The position numbers and the translations under genes were made by a program. A DNA stretch of 64,000 bases from Paraburkholderia sp. BL10I2N1 (GTDB lineage: Bacteria > Pseudomonadota > Gammaproteobacteria > Burkholderiales > Burkholderiaceae). Under the pieces are notes generated by a model. That model searched no databases, was not told the origin of the DNA, and saw only the letters and a program-made list of their open reading frames with translations. Below, piece after piece: positions 24,364 through 33,357 of this stretch; position 1 is the stretch's first letter, and every line of letters begins with the position of its first letter. The DNA lies in NCBI RefSeq assembly GCF_004361815.1, contig NZ_SNWA01000001.1:3224001-3288000 (forward strand), read 5' to 3'.

Positions 24364-25173
24364 TCAGGCGGTGGTGGCAACGAGCGCCGGGCGGGCCGGC
24401 GTACCGGTGGAAACGGTCAGGACTTCGTAACCGGTTTCCGTGACGAGCACCGTGTGTTCCCATTGCGCCGACAGGCTGCGATCCTTGGTCTTGACCGTCC
24501 ACTGGTCGGGCATGGTGCGGATATCGCGGCGGCCGGCGTTGATCATTGGTTCGATGGTGAAGATCATGCCCTTTTGCAGTTCAATGCCGGTGCCCGGGCG
24601 GCCGTAATGCAGGACCTGCGGGTCGTCGTGGAAGACGGTGCCAATACCGTGGCCGCAATATTCGCGCACCACGCTGTAACCCTGCGCTTCGGCATACCGC
24701 TGGATCGCGTGGCCGATGTCGCCCAGATGGGCGCCTGGGCGAACCTGTTCGATGCCGAGCCACATGCATTCGAAAGTGGTCTGAACAAGGCGTTTTGCGA
24801 GGATCGAGCCTTCGCCGACGATGAACATCCGGCTTGTGTCACCGAAATAGCCGTTCTTGATGACGGTGACGTCGATATTGAGCGCATCGCCGTTCTTGAG
24901 CGCCTTGTCGCCGGGAATGCCATGGCAGATCACGTCGTTGACGGAAATGCACGTGGCCTTCGGATAGGGCGGGTAGCCTGGCGGCTGATAGTTGAGCGGG
25001 GCGGGAATCGTGCCCTGTTCCTTCAGCATGTATTCGTGGCACAGACGGTCGAGCTCGCCGGTTGTGATGCCAGCCTTCACGAAAGGTGTGATGTAGTCGA
25101 GCACCTCGCTCGCGAGCCTGCCGGCAATGCGCATCTGGGCGATATCGTCTTCGTTTTTGAGCGTAATAGCCAT
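24364..25173 (-). CDS. map: Methionine aminopeptidase, type I
   Basis: This 269-residue enzyme removes N-terminal methionine from new proteins. The pita-bread fold ligands are visible: [10 protein letters not shown] (substrate histidine region), [15 protein letters not shown] (two metal aspartates), [12 protein letters not shown] (metal histidine), FTIEPMI and [11 protein letters not shown] (metal glutamates). It diverges from rpsB across a 417-base region, as in many proteobacteria, and is probably the first gene of the map-glnD-rluF-like unit. An extended -10 candidate lies 31 bases upstream. Confidence 0.96.
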   Translation of the reverse strand: MAITLKNEDDIAQMRIAGRLASEVLDYITPFVKAGITTGELDRLCHEYMLKEQGTIPAPLNYQPPGYPPYPKATCISVNDVICHGIPGDKALKNGDALNIDVTVIKNGYFGDTSRMFIVGEGSILAKRLVQTTFECMWLGIEQVRPGAHLGDIGHAIQRYAEAQGYSVVREYCGHGIGTVFHDDPQVLHYGRPGTGIELQKGMIFTIEPMINAGRRDIRTMPDQWTVKTKDRSLSAQWEHTVLVTETGYEVLTVSTGTPARPALVATTA

Positions 25174-25204
25174 GAGTCGAGCCTGAAATGCGATTTATGC
25201 AAGG

Positions 25205-25213
25205 ATTATCGCA
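25205..25213 (-). promoter_or_regulatory. Candidate extended -10 promoter for map
   Basis: The minus strand reads TGCGATAAT, an extended -10 element about 31 bases before the map ATG. No clear -35 is seen. Confidence 0.4.
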
Positions 25214-25346
25214 CCATATGGGGCCTGCCGCAGGCTTTTGCGAGGGTGTTTGCCGGTCTGGGCGCCTGTTTGCCGGTACTCCGGCAGCGCATTCGAGCAG
25301 GGAGAGCTCGCAAGGTGCAACCGGTGGCTGATCGGGGGCGGATGAG

Positions 25347-25376
25347 TTGAGTCGTCCGATAGTCACGTGCTATAAT
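25347..25376 (+). promoter_or_regulatory. Sigma70-type promoter of rpsB
   Basis: TTGAGT (25347-25352) and TATAAT (25371-25376) are separated by 18 bases, a strong vegetative promoter. It implies an rpsB transcript leader of about 207 bases. Confidence 0.8.
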
Positions 25377-25590
25377 CTTTGGCTAAGTCGTCCTTGGTTA
25401 TTTGCATTGTCCAGGGTGACTTTGATGCTCCGCGAAAGTGACATCAAGAAAGCGGCAGCAAGAGTAGCAGATTCGCAAGCCGGCGCACCCAGGGTGTTCG
25501 CGGCGTCAGATCTTTGGTCACAGTGGGGTGGCGAAGGCGGCGCGGCGAATACGGCAGCCGGCTTAAGACCCAACCCTAGCGGAGAATTTC
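25377..25590 (+). other. rpsB 5' leader
   Basis: This long untranslated leader ends with CGGAGA before the rpsB ATG. In gammaproteobacteria an rpsB leader is the target of S2 autoregulation. Whether this leader folds in the same way could not be judged by eye. An in-frame ATG at 25423 opens a short frame that overlaps rpsB in another phase and is not supported as a gene. Confidence 0.5.
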
Positions 25591-26343
25591 ATGGCAGTTA
25601 CCATGCGTCAAATGCTGGAAGCCGGTGTCCACTTTGGTCACCAGACGCGCTTCTGGAACCCGAAGATGGCCCCTTTCATTTTCGGCCATCGCAACAAGAT
25701 CCACATCATCAACCTCGAAAAGACGCTGCCGATGTACAACGACGCACTGAAGTATGTGCGTCAACTGGCAGCGAACCGCGGCACGATCCTGTTTGTCGGC
25801 ACGAAGCGCCAATCGCGCGACACGATCGCTGAAGAGGCGCAGCGCGCCGGCATGCCCTACGTCAACGCCCGCTGGCTCGGTGGCATGCTGACCAACTTCA
25901 AGACGCTCAAGGTGTCGATCAAGCGCCTGAAGGACATGGAAGCGGCTGTTGAGGCAGGCGAACTCGAGCGCATGAGCAAGAAGGAAGCGCTGTTGTTCGA
26001 ACGCGAAATCGCCAAGCTGCAAAAGTCGATCGGCGGCGTGAAGGACATGGGCGGCATTCCGGACGCAATCTTCGTGGTCGACGTTGGCTACCACAAGATT
26101 GCCGTCACCGAAGCGAACAAGCTCGGCGTGCCGGTCATCGCTGTGGTTGATACGAATCACTCGCCGGAAGGCATCGACTACGTGATCCCGGGTAATGACG
26201 ACGCCAGCAAGGCAGTCGCCCTGTACACGCAAGGCGTGGCTGATGCGATCCTTGAAGGCCGTGCGAATGCGGTCAACGAAGTGGTGCAGGCTGCACGCGG
26301 TGGCGATGGCGACGAGTTCGTCGAGGTCAACTCGGAGGCATAA
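25591..26343 (+). CDS. rpsB: 30S ribosomal protein S2 (uS2)
   Basis: This 250-residue small-subunit protein has the classic beginning [20 protein letters not shown] and the signature [20 protein letters not shown] split over residues 29-48. It binds late on the 30S subunit near the mRNA exit, where it helps load S1. The length is normal for the group, with an acidic C-terminal tail. It is followed by a hairpin terminator and then tsf, the conserved arrangement in most bacteria. Confidence 0.98.
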   Translation: MAVTMRQMLEAGVHFGHQTRFWNPKMAPFIFGHRNKIHIINLEKTLPMYNDALKYVRQLAANRGTILFVGTKRQSRDTIAEEAQRAGMPYVNARWLGGMLTNFKTLKVSIKRLKDMEAAVEAGELERMSKKEALLFEREIAKLQKSIGGVKDMGGIPDAIFVVDVGYHKIAVTEANKLGVPVIAVVDTNHSPEGIDYVIPGNDDASKAVALYTQGVADAILEGRANAVNEVVQAARGGDGDEFVEVNSEA

Positions 26344-26361
26344 GGCTGCCCCGTGTCCGGC

Positions 26362-26397
26362 AAAAAAGGGGGCTTTCTACAGGCCCCCTTTTTTTAA
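26362..26397 (+). terminator. Terminator/attenuator between rpsB and tsf
   Basis: An AAAAAAGGGGGC / GCCCCCTTTTTT stem with a nine-base loop and a T run follows rpsB by 18 bases. Because tsf lies downstream in the same direction, it may act as a partial terminator that sets the S2 to EF-Ts ratio. Confidence 0.85.
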
Positions 26398-26533
26398 GCC
26401 GCGACGCCCGGATGGGCGCGAGCACACGTGTGGAAACAGCGCGATAAAAATTTCGCGCTGACGCGGAAACGAATTATTGCCGCTGGCATCGAAGTGCGGG
26501 CGGCGTGTGAAAGACAGACTCAAGGAGCGAATG

Positions 26534-27415
26534 ATGGCGGCAATTACCGCAAGCATGGTTGCAGAACTGCGCGCGAAGACCGACGCGCCAATGATGGAAT
26601 GCAAGAAGGCGCTGACGGAAGCCGAGGGCGACATGGCCCGTGCCGAGGAACTGCTGCGCGTGAAGCTGGGCAATAAGGCCAGCAAGGCGGCATCGCGCGT
26701 GACGGCTGAAGGCGTGATCGCATCGTTCATCGGCGGCAACGCAGGCGCGATCGTCGAACTGAACTGCGAAACCGACTTCGTTTCGAAGAACGACGACTTC
26801 CTGGCCTTCTCGAAGACCATCGCAGAACTGATTGCCAAGCAAAACCCGCCTGACGTGACTACGCTGTCGGCGCTGCCGCTGGATGGCACGACGGTCGACG
26901 CGGTGCGTCTCGCGCTGGTCGGCAAGATCGGTGAAAACCTGTCGATCCGCCGTTTCGTGCGTTTCGAAACCTCGAACCAGCTGGCAGCGTACCTGCACGG
27001 CACGCGTATCGGCGTGCTGGTCGAGTACACGGGCGCAGACGAACAGGTCGGCAAGGACGTCGCGATGCACATCGCTGCGATGAAGCCGGTTTCGCTGTCG
27101 TCGGACGAAGTGCCGGCCGACCTGATCGCCAAGGAACGCAGCATCGCTGAGCAGAAGGCCGCCGAATCGGGTAAGCCGGCTGAAATCGTCGCGAAGATGG
27201 TCGACGGCAGCGTGCAGAAGTACCTGAAGGAGGTGTCGCTGCTGAACCAGCCGTTCGTGAAGAACGACAAGCAGACGATCGAGCAGATGCTGAAGGCAGC
27301 GAACACGAGCGTGCAGAAGTTCGCGCTGTTCGTGGTCGGCGAAGGCATCGAAAAGCGCCAGGACGATTTTGCCGCCGAAGTGGCTGCTCAGGTCGCTGCT
27401 GCAAAGCAGCAATAA
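26534..27415 (+). CDS. tsf: Elongation factor Ts
   Basis: EF-Ts recharges EF-Tu by exchanging GDP for GTP. The 293-residue product has the two signatures [16 protein letters not shown] and [15 protein letters not shown], followed by the core and coiled-coil regions. Two ATG codons stand together (26531 and 26534). The second lies six bases after AAGGAG and gives the family start [13 protein letters not shown], so it is chosen. The frame stays open upstream to 26477 without a better site. Confidence 0.97.
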   Translation: MAAITASMVAELRAKTDAPMMECKKALTEAEGDMARAEELLRVKLGNKASKAASRVTAEGVIASFIGGNAGAIVELNCETDFVSKNDDFLAFSKTIAELIAKQNPPDVTTLSALPLDGTTVDAVRLALVGKIGENLSIRRFVRFETSNQLAAYLHGTRIGVLVEYTGADEQVGKDVAMHIAAMKPVSLSSDEVPADLIAKERSIAEQKAAESGKPAEIVAKMVDGSVQKYLKEVSLLNQPFVKNDKQTIEQMLKAANTSVQKFALFVVGEGIEKRQDDFAAEVAAQVAAAKQQ

Positions 27416-27543
27416 GTATCAAGGCAGCACCGTTGGACCCGCGGTGGGGCAAGACCCTACCGCGGCCGGCAGCGCCGCAAGGCTGCATGCGGGACGGCCG
27501 CCGGGATGAATCTCGGGGTTGGGCCGGCATGGCGGCCGCTGCC

Positions 27544-27563
27544 GGTGAACCTTCCGGTTCACC
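27544..27563 (+). other. Hairpin in the pyrH leader
   Basis: GGTGAAC and GTTCACC form a perfect 7-bp stem around CTTCCG, a stable loop type, 86 bases before the pyrH ATG. A second near-perfect stem (GCGGTGGGG with CCCTACCGC) lies about 90 bases earlier. Neither has a T run, so processing or translational control is as likely as termination. Confidence 0.45.
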
Positions 27564-27648
27564 AATTTGGCGGCGCTTGCCCGAATCAGCATTTCACCCC
27601 TACAGTTCCGAGTTGTTGTCGTCCTCTCTGCGCGATCTGGATATCTCT

Positions 27649-28362
27649 ATGCCCACTGCCTATAAACGCGTCCTCCTCAAACTCTCCGGCGAAGCCTTGA
27701 TGGGCGATGACGCCTTCGGCATTAATCGCGCGACGATCGAAAGAATGGTGGCGGATGTAGCCGAGGTGGTCCGGCTCGGCACGCAGCTGGCGGTCGTCAT
27801 CGGTGGCGGCAATATTTTCCGTGGTGTGGCAGGCGGTGCAGCCGGTATGGACCGCGCGACGGCAGACTACATGGGGATGCTTGCGACCATGATGAACGCA
27901 CTCGCGCTGCAGGATGCCATGCGGCACGCGGGCATCGAGGCCCGCGTACAGTCGGCGCTGCGGATGGACCAGGTTGTTGAGCCGTATATTCGCCCCCGCG
28001 CGATCCGTCAGCTGGAAGAAGGCAAGGTAGTGATCTTCGCGGCCGGCACCGGCAACCCGTTTTTCACCACTGACACCGCTGCTGCGCTGCGCGGTTCGGA
28101 AATCGGCGCGGAAGTCGTGCTGAAGGCCACCAAGGTGGACGGCGTCTATTCGGCCGATCCGAAGAAAGACGCCTCGGCGACCCGCTATACGACGATCAGC
28201 TTCGACGAGGCCATCGGTCGCAATCTGCAGGTTATGGACGCGACGGCCTTTGCGTTGTGCCGCGATCAGAAGCTGCCGATCCGCGTGTTTTCGATCATCA
28301 AGCCGGGCGCGCTCAAGCGCATCGTATTGGGCGAGGACGAAGGCACGCTCGTCCACGTGTAA
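27649..28362 (+). CDS. pyrH: UMP kinase
   Basis: This 237-residue amino acid kinase fold enzyme phosphorylates UMP to UDP and is the bacterial type, unrelated to adenylate kinase-like enzymes. Motifs include [13 protein letters not shown] (phosphate binding), [27 protein letters not shown] and [15 protein letters not shown]. The ATG at 27649 begins [12 protein letters not shown]. The open frame runs 72 codons further upstream but lacks family similarity there. It sits between tsf and frr, as in most proteobacteria. Confidence 0.97.
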   Translation: MPTAYKRVLLKLSGEALMGDDAFGINRATIERMVADVAEVVRLGTQLAVVIGGGNIFRGVAGGAAGMDRATADYMGMLATMMNALALQDAMRHAGIEARVQSALRMDQVVEPYIRPRAIRQLEEGKVVIFAAGTGNPFFTTDTAAALRGSEIGAEVVLKATKVDGVYSADPKKDASATRYTTISFDEAIGRNLQVMDATAFALCRDQKLPIRVFSIIKPGALKRIVLGEDEGTLVHV

Positions 28363-28455
28363 ACTCTCTTCCACGTAATGTGGGCTTGAACGCAGGTCGC
28401 CGCCGGTGCGCGCGCTGGCCGGCCTGCACCGTTTTAAAGGTTCGGAGGTTTAATC

Positions 28456-29016
28456 ATGTCTGTGGCTGACATCAAGAAGGGCGCTGACCAGAAGATGCAG
28501 CGCTCGATCGAAGCGTTTCGCAACGATCTGTCGAAGATCCGCACGGGTCGCGCACACACGGGGCTGCTGGATCATATCCAGGTGGACTACTATGGCTCGC
28601 CGGTGCCAATTTCGCAGGTCGCCAATCTGACGCTGATCGACGCGCGCACCATCGGCGTCCAGCCGTGGGAAAAGAAGATGGTGGCGGTGGTCGAAAAGGC
28701 GATCCGTGAGTCGGATCTGGGTTTGAACCCGGCTACCCAGGGCGACGTGATCCGTGTGCCGATGCCCGCGCTGACGGAAGAGCGTCGTCGTGAGCTGACG
28801 AAAGTTGTCAAGGGCGAAGCCGAAACGGCCAAGGTTGCCATCCGCAATCTGCGCCGCGACGCTAACGAGCAACTGAAGAAGCTCGTGAAGGACAAGGAAA
28901 TCTCCGAAGACGACGAGCGCCGCGCTGGCGACGATGTCCAGAAGCTGACGGACAGGTTTGTCGCGGAAATCGACAAGCTCGTCACGACGAAAGAAGCCGA
29001 GATCATGACGGTTTGA
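28456..29016 (+). CDS. frr: Ribosome recycling factor
   Basis: RRF splits post-termination ribosomes together with EF-G. The 186-residue protein has the family beginning [18 protein letters not shown], followed by [15 protein letters not shown] and the three-helix arm ending. GGAGG lies seven bases before the ATG. It is 93 bases downstream of pyrH in the same direction. Confidence 0.97.
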   Translation: MSVADIKKGADQKMQRSIEAFRNDLSKIRTGRAHTGLLDHIQVDYYGSPVPISQVANLTLIDARTIGVQPWEKKMVAVVEKAIRESDLGLNPATQGDVIRVPMPALTEERRRELTKVVKGEAETAKVAIRNLRRDANEQLKKLVKDKEISEDDERRAGDDVQKLTDRFVAEIDKLVTTKEAEIMTV

Positions 29017-29080
29017 GGCCGGAAGGCGCCAGAACCTTCGTGGTCTTCACTTTCTGTTTGCAGTCACTGTCCCGACGGCC

Positions 29081-29863
29081 ATGACCTATACCAGCTCTAC
29101 CGTTCGCGTGCCTGATGTCGCAGCAGTGCCGCGACATATCGCGATCATCATGGACGGCAACGGCCGTTGGGCGACGCAGCGCCGACTGCCCCGCGTAGCG
29201 GGCCACACGCGCGGCGTCGACGCGGTCCGTGCGGCGGTCGAGGCATGCGCGCGCCGTGGCGTCGAATACCTGACGCTGTTCGCATTCAGCTCCGAAAACT
29301 GGCGTCGTCCGAACGACGAAGTCTCGTTCCTGATGCGTCTCTTCGTGACGGCGCTCGAACGTGAAATCGGCAAGCTGCACGCAAACGGCATCCGTCTGCG
29401 CGTCGTCGGCGATCTGTCGATGTTCGATACACGCATTCAGGACCTGATCCGTCGCGCGGAAACGAAAACCGCGCGCAATACCCGCCTCACCCTGACCATC
29501 GCCGCCAATTACGGCGGCCGCTGGGACATCATGCAGGCCACGCGTAAGCTGGTCGAGCAGTCAGTGGCTGCAGGCCGGCCCACCGACGTGACCGAGGAGG
29601 CTTTCGCCGGGCATCTGGCGATGGCTTACGCGCCGGAGCCTGATCTTTTCATCCGCACCGGCGGCGAGCAGCGCATCAGCAACTTCCTGCTGTGGCAGCT
29701 CGCGTACACCGAGTTCTATTTCACCGATACATTCTGGCCGGATTTCGACGCCGATGCCTTGGGGCACGCGATCGCGTCCTATACGGAGCGCGAGCGTCGC
29801 TTTGGTCGTACGAGCGCCCAGCTCGAACCGCAATCGAACGACGTCGATTCGCTTCCATGCTGA
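29081..29863 (+). CDS. uppS: Undecaprenyl diphosphate synthase
   Basis: This cis-prenyltransferase of 260 residues elongates farnesyl diphosphate with isopentenyl units to make the C55 lipid carrier for wall and LPS synthesis. Motifs are [17 protein letters not shown] (catalytic aspartate), [13 protein letters not shown] and [18 protein letters not shown]. The gene overlaps cdsA by seven bases, so the two are tightly coupled. It stands 64 bases after frr. Confidence 0.97.
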   Translation: MTYTSSTVRVPDVAAVPRHIAIIMDGNGRWATQRRLPRVAGHTRGVDAVRAAVEACARRGVEYLTLFAFSSENWRRPNDEVSFLMRLFVTALEREIGKLHANGIRLRVVGDLSMFDTRIQDLIRRAETKTARNTRLTLTIAANYGGRWDIMQATRKLVEQSVAAGRPTDVTEEAFAGHLAMAYAPEPDLFIRTGGEQRISNFLLWQLAYTEFYFTDTFWPDFDADALGHAIASYTERERRFGRTSAQLEPQSNDVDSLPC

Positions 29864-30678
29864 AGACCCGTGTCATCACGGCGATCGTTCTGCTGGCTGT
29901 GCTTTTGCCGGTCACGCTATTTGCGCCGGTCGGCGCGTTTGGCGCGCTGATCGCGTTCGTCGTCGTTTTCGCCGCTTGGGAATGGGCGCGCCTTCTCAAG
30001 CTCGGCGGCGCCGGGCCGGTCATCTATGCGCTGGTGACCGCGGTGGCGCTGGTCGCGAGCACGACGCTCGGCACCGGCGTCGAGCAGCCCCGGCCGCTGT
30101 TTCAGGCGGCGACCGTGTTCTGGGCGCTGGCCGGGCCGTTTGTCCTGCTGCGCAAGCCTGTGCTGGCGCAAGGCTCGTGGCGTCTGTTCCTGTTCGTGGC
30201 CGGTATTGTCGTGTTCGTCGCCTGCTGGCACGCGCTTGTCGCCGCCCGCATCGAAGGTGTGCCATTCGTGCTGTCGCTGCTGCTAGTGGTATGGCTGGCC
30301 GATATCGGCGCATACTTCTCGGGAAAGGCATTCGGCAAACACAAGCTTGCGCCTGCCATCAGTCCGGGTAAGACTTGGGAAGGTGCGCTCGGCGGCTGGG
30401 TCGCCGTGCTGGTCGTCGCCACTTTGGCCGCGCTCCTGCATGCGTTCGAGCCAACCCTGTATTCGGCGCTGCTGGAGCGCCTGGGCGCACCGCGCGCCCT
30501 GATCGCGCTGACTGTGCTGGTCGTATTCAGCGTAGTCGGCGACCTGTTCGAGTCGATGCTGAAGCGCCAGGCCGGCGTGAAAGATTCCAGCGGTCTGCTG
30601 CCGGGCCATGGTGGTGTGCTGGATCGTGTCGACGCGTTGTTGCCGGTGCTGCCGCTCGCGATGCTGCTGCTCGGCTAG
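29857..30678 (+). CDS. cdsA: Phosphatidate cytidylyltransferase
   Basis: CdsA makes CDP-diacylglycerol, the precursor of all phospholipids, in the inner membrane. The 273-residue protein has about eight hydrophobic segments, and the C-terminal signature [18 protein letters not shown] followed by [15 protein letters not shown] is intact. The ATG at 29857 lies within the end of uppS, and the upstream open frame has no family similarity. Confidence 0.95.
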   Translation: MLKTRVITAIVLLAVLLPVTLFAPVGAFGALIAFVVVFAAWEWARLLKLGGAGPVIYALVTAVALVASTTLGTGVEQPRPLFQAATVFWALAGPFVLLRKPVLAQGSWRLFLFVAGIVVFVACWHALVAARIEGVPFVLSLLLVVWLADIGAYFSGKAFGKHKLAPAISPGKTWEGALGGWVAVLVVATLAALLHAFEPTLYSALLERLGAPRALIALTVLVVFSVVGDLFESMLKRQAGVKDSSGLLPGHGGVLDRVDALLPVLPLAMLLLG

Positions 30679-30688
30679 AGAAAGAGAC

Positions 30689-31894
30689 ATGCAAAAAAGA
30701 TTAACTCTGCTCGGTTCCACGGGCTCGATTGGAGACAGCACGCTCGACGTCGTCGCGCGTCATCCCGAGCGTTTTTCTGTCTATGCGCTGACCGCGCACC
30801 GCAACGGCGACAAGCTCGTCGAGCAGTGCGTGCGGTTCAGGCCCGAAGTGGCCGTGGTCGGGGATGCGCAAACCGCTGCGAGCGTCGCGGCGAAGCTGCG
30901 CGAAGCCGGCTGCAAGACTGAAGTGACCTACGGTCCGCAAGCGCTTGTCGACGTCTCGAAGAGCGATGCCTGCGATACTGTGGTCGCGGCGATTGTCGGT
31001 GCTGCGGGCCTCGCGCCGAGCCTTGCCGCCGCCCGCGCCGGCAAACGCATTCTGCTCGCGAACAAGGAAGCGCTGGTGATGTCCGGCTCGATCTTCATGG
31101 ACGCCGTGCGCGATCATGGTGCGATCCTGCTGCCGGTCGACAGTGAACATAACGCGATCTTCCAGTGCCTGCCGCGCGAAGCCGCGCTGCATGGTGGCGT
31201 TTCGAAAATCATCCTGACAGCCTCGGGTGGCCCGTTCCGCACACGCGAACCGTCAACGCTCGTCGACGTCACACCCGACGAAGCCTGCAAACATCCGAAC
31301 TGGGTAATGGGTCGAAAGATTTCTGTCGACTCGGCAACGATGATGAACAAGGGTCTTGAAGTCATCGAGGCGCACTGGCTGTTTGATCTTCCAGGCGAGC
31401 GCATCGAGGTGCTGATCCACCCGCAGAGCGTGATCCATTCGCTCGTGTCGTACGCTGATGGATCGGTGCTCGCGCAACTGGGCAACCCCGACATGCGCAC
31501 GCCGATCGCGCACGCGCTGGCGTTCCCGGATCGCGTCGATTCGGGCGTCGCACAGCTCGACCTGGTTGAGGTCGCGTCGCTGTCGTTTGAGAAACCCGAT
31601 TACGCGCGTTTTCCGTGTCTCGCGCTGGCGATGAAAGCGCTGGCCGAAGGTGGTGTCGCAAGTGCGGCGCTGAACGCCGCCAATGAGGTTGCCGTCGAAG
31701 CGTTCCTGTCGCGCCGGATCGGTTTCATGGCGATTGCCCAGGTCGTCGATGCCGTGCTGAATGCGTTGCCGAACCGCAGTGCGGCGGTACTCGACGATGT
31801 GATCGAAGCCGACGCCATCGCGCGCCGTGCCGCTGCCACTCTCATCGACAGCCTGCCGGCGGGTGCCCGCCGCACGGAACACGCCGTCCAGTGA
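30689..31894 (+). CDS. dxr: 1-deoxy-D-xylulose 5-phosphate reductoisomerase
   Basis: Dxr (IspC) converts DXP to methylerythritol phosphate, the committed step of the MEP isoprenoid pathway that feeds uppS. The 401-residue protein has the NADPH site [15 protein letters not shown] at the start, [18 protein letters not shown], the metal/substrate loop [19 protein letters not shown] and [11 protein letters not shown]. The ATG at 30689 follows GAGA a few bases upstream and lies ten bases after cdsA. Confidence 0.97.
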   Translation: MQKRLTLLGSTGSIGDSTLDVVARHPERFSVYALTAHRNGDKLVEQCVRFRPEVAVVGDAQTAASVAAKLREAGCKTEVTYGPQALVDVSKSDACDTVVAAIVGAAGLAPSLAAARAGKRILLANKEALVMSGSIFMDAVRDHGAILLPVDSEHNAIFQCLPREAALHGGVSKIILTASGGPFRTREPSTLVDVTPDEACKHPNWVMGRKISVDSATMMNKGLEVIEAHWLFDLPGERIEVLIHPQSVIHSLVSYADGSVLAQLGNPDMRTPIAHALAFPDRVDSGVAQLDLVEVASLSFEKPDYARFPCLALAMKALAEGGVASAALNAANEVAVEAFLSRRIGFMAIAQVVDAVLNALPNRSAAVLDDVIEADAIARRAAATLIDSLPAGARRTEHAVQ

Positions 31895-31901
31895 GGCGTT
31901 C

Positions 31902-33290
31902 ATGAACCTGTTGATCGAACTCGTTGCCTTCGCGGTTGCGATAGGCGTGCTCGTCGTTGTGCACGAGTATGGCCACTACAGCGTCGCGCGCCTGTGCGGC
32001 GTGAAGGTGCTGCGTTTTTCGATCGGGTTCGGCAAGCCGCTTGTGCAATGGGTCAGCAAAAAGACCGGCACCCAATGGACGATCTCGGCGCTCCCCCTCG
32101 GTGGTTACGTGAAAATGCTCGATGAGCGCGAGGAAGGTGCGCCCATTCCTGCCGACGAGTTGCCGCGCGCGTTCAACCGGCAGTCGGTTGGCAAACGGAT
32201 CGCGATTGTGGCGGCCGGCCCGATCGCCAATTTCCTGCTGGCCATCGTGCTGTTCGCCGCCGTGTTTGCAGGCGGGGTGACCGAGCCGGCTGCGATCGTC
32301 GCGGCCCCGGCGCCGAATACGCCGGCCGCGCAGGCGGGCTTCGACGGCGGTGAAAAGATCGTCTCGATCCGCGATGCTAACGCCAGCGAAAGCGAATCGG
32401 TCCGCTCGTGGTCGGACCTGCGGTGGAAGCTGATGGGTGCGGCATTCGATCAGCGTCGCGTCGTGCTCAGCGCGAAGGACGGCCGCGGCACGTTTGATTT
32501 CGCGCTGGACCTGAGTGGCGTCACCGAACACGATGTCGACGACGACTTCATGACACGACTGGGTTTCGAGCCGGGCGGCGGGACGTTGTCGGTCGCAGGT
32601 GTGGAGCCGGGGAGCCCGGCGCAACATGCCGGTCTCGTGGCAGGTGACCGTCTGCGTGCCGTCGATGGCAAACCGGTCGACAGCGCGACAGGTTTCATCG
32701 CATACGTGAAGGCACACGCCGGCAAGACGATCTCGCTGCAGATCGAGCGTGGCACGCAGGGTAGCGAGGCGGGTACGCGGCATGACATCAGCCTCGTTCC
32801 GGTGATGTCGCACGACGACGCTACCGGGCAGAACGTCGGCCGTATCGGTGCGGCGCTCGCAACCCAGGTGCCGTCCGTCGACGTGCGTTACGGCCCGGTT
32901 GAAAGTCTCCAACTCGGTGTGCGCCGGACGTGGGACATCGCGATCTACTCGTTGCGGATGTTCGGCCGGATGATCGTCGGCGAGGCGTCGCTGAAGAACC
33001 TGTCCGGTCCGGTGACCATCGCGGACTATGCGGGCAAGAGCGCGCGCCTGGGTCCGTCTGCGTTTTTGTCGTTCCTCGCGCTCGTCAGTATCAGCCTTGG
33101 CGTGTTAAACCTCTTACCAATTCCGGTATTGGACGGGGGGCATCTGTTATATTATTTGGTTGAAGCTGTAACTGGCAAAGCCGTATCCGATCGCTGGCAG
33201 CTCGTTTTGCAAAGAGCGGGGCTAGTTTGCATCGTCGCACTGTCGGCGATTGCGCTCTTCAACGATCTGGCTCGTTTAATCCATTTTTAA
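31902..33290 (+). CDS. rseP: Site-2 metalloprotease RseP
   Basis: RseP cuts the trimmed anti-sigma factor RseA within the membrane to release the sigmaE envelope stress response, and also clears signal peptides. The 462-residue protein has the zinc motif HEYGH at residues 21-25 in the first helix, PDZ domains in the periplasmic middle part (VEPGSPAQHAGLVAGDRL visible), and the second metal motif VLDGGHLLYY near the end. It lies seven bases after dxr and directly before bamA, a combination conserved in proteobacteria. Confidence 0.96.
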   Translation: MNLLIELVAFAVAIGVLVVVHEYGHYSVARLCGVKVLRFSIGFGKPLVQWVSKKTGTQWTISALPLGGYVKMLDEREEGAPIPADELPRAFNRQSVGKRIAIVAAGPIANFLLAIVLFAAVFAGGVTEPAAIVAAPAPNTPAAQAGFDGGEKIVSIRDANASESESVRSWSDLRWKLMGAAFDQRRVVLSAKDGRGTFDFALDLSGVTEHDVDDDFMTRLGFEPGGGTLSVAGVEPGSPAQHAGLVAGDRLRAVDGKPVDSATGFIAYVKAHAGKTISLQIERGTQGSEAGTRHDISLVPVMSHDDATGQNVGRIGAALATQVPSVDVRYGPVESLQLGVRRTWDIAIYSLRMFGRMIVGEASLKNLSGPVTIADYAGKSARLGPSAFLSFLALVSISLGVLNLLPIPVLDGGHLLYYLVEAVTGKAVSDRWQLVLQRAGLVCIVALSAIALFNDLARLIHF

Positions 33291-33357
33291 AGTGTCTGGC
33301 GGCGTTCACGATGGCGACCGCCCGACCCGATGCAGCTATACATACTGGGGAAGCACG

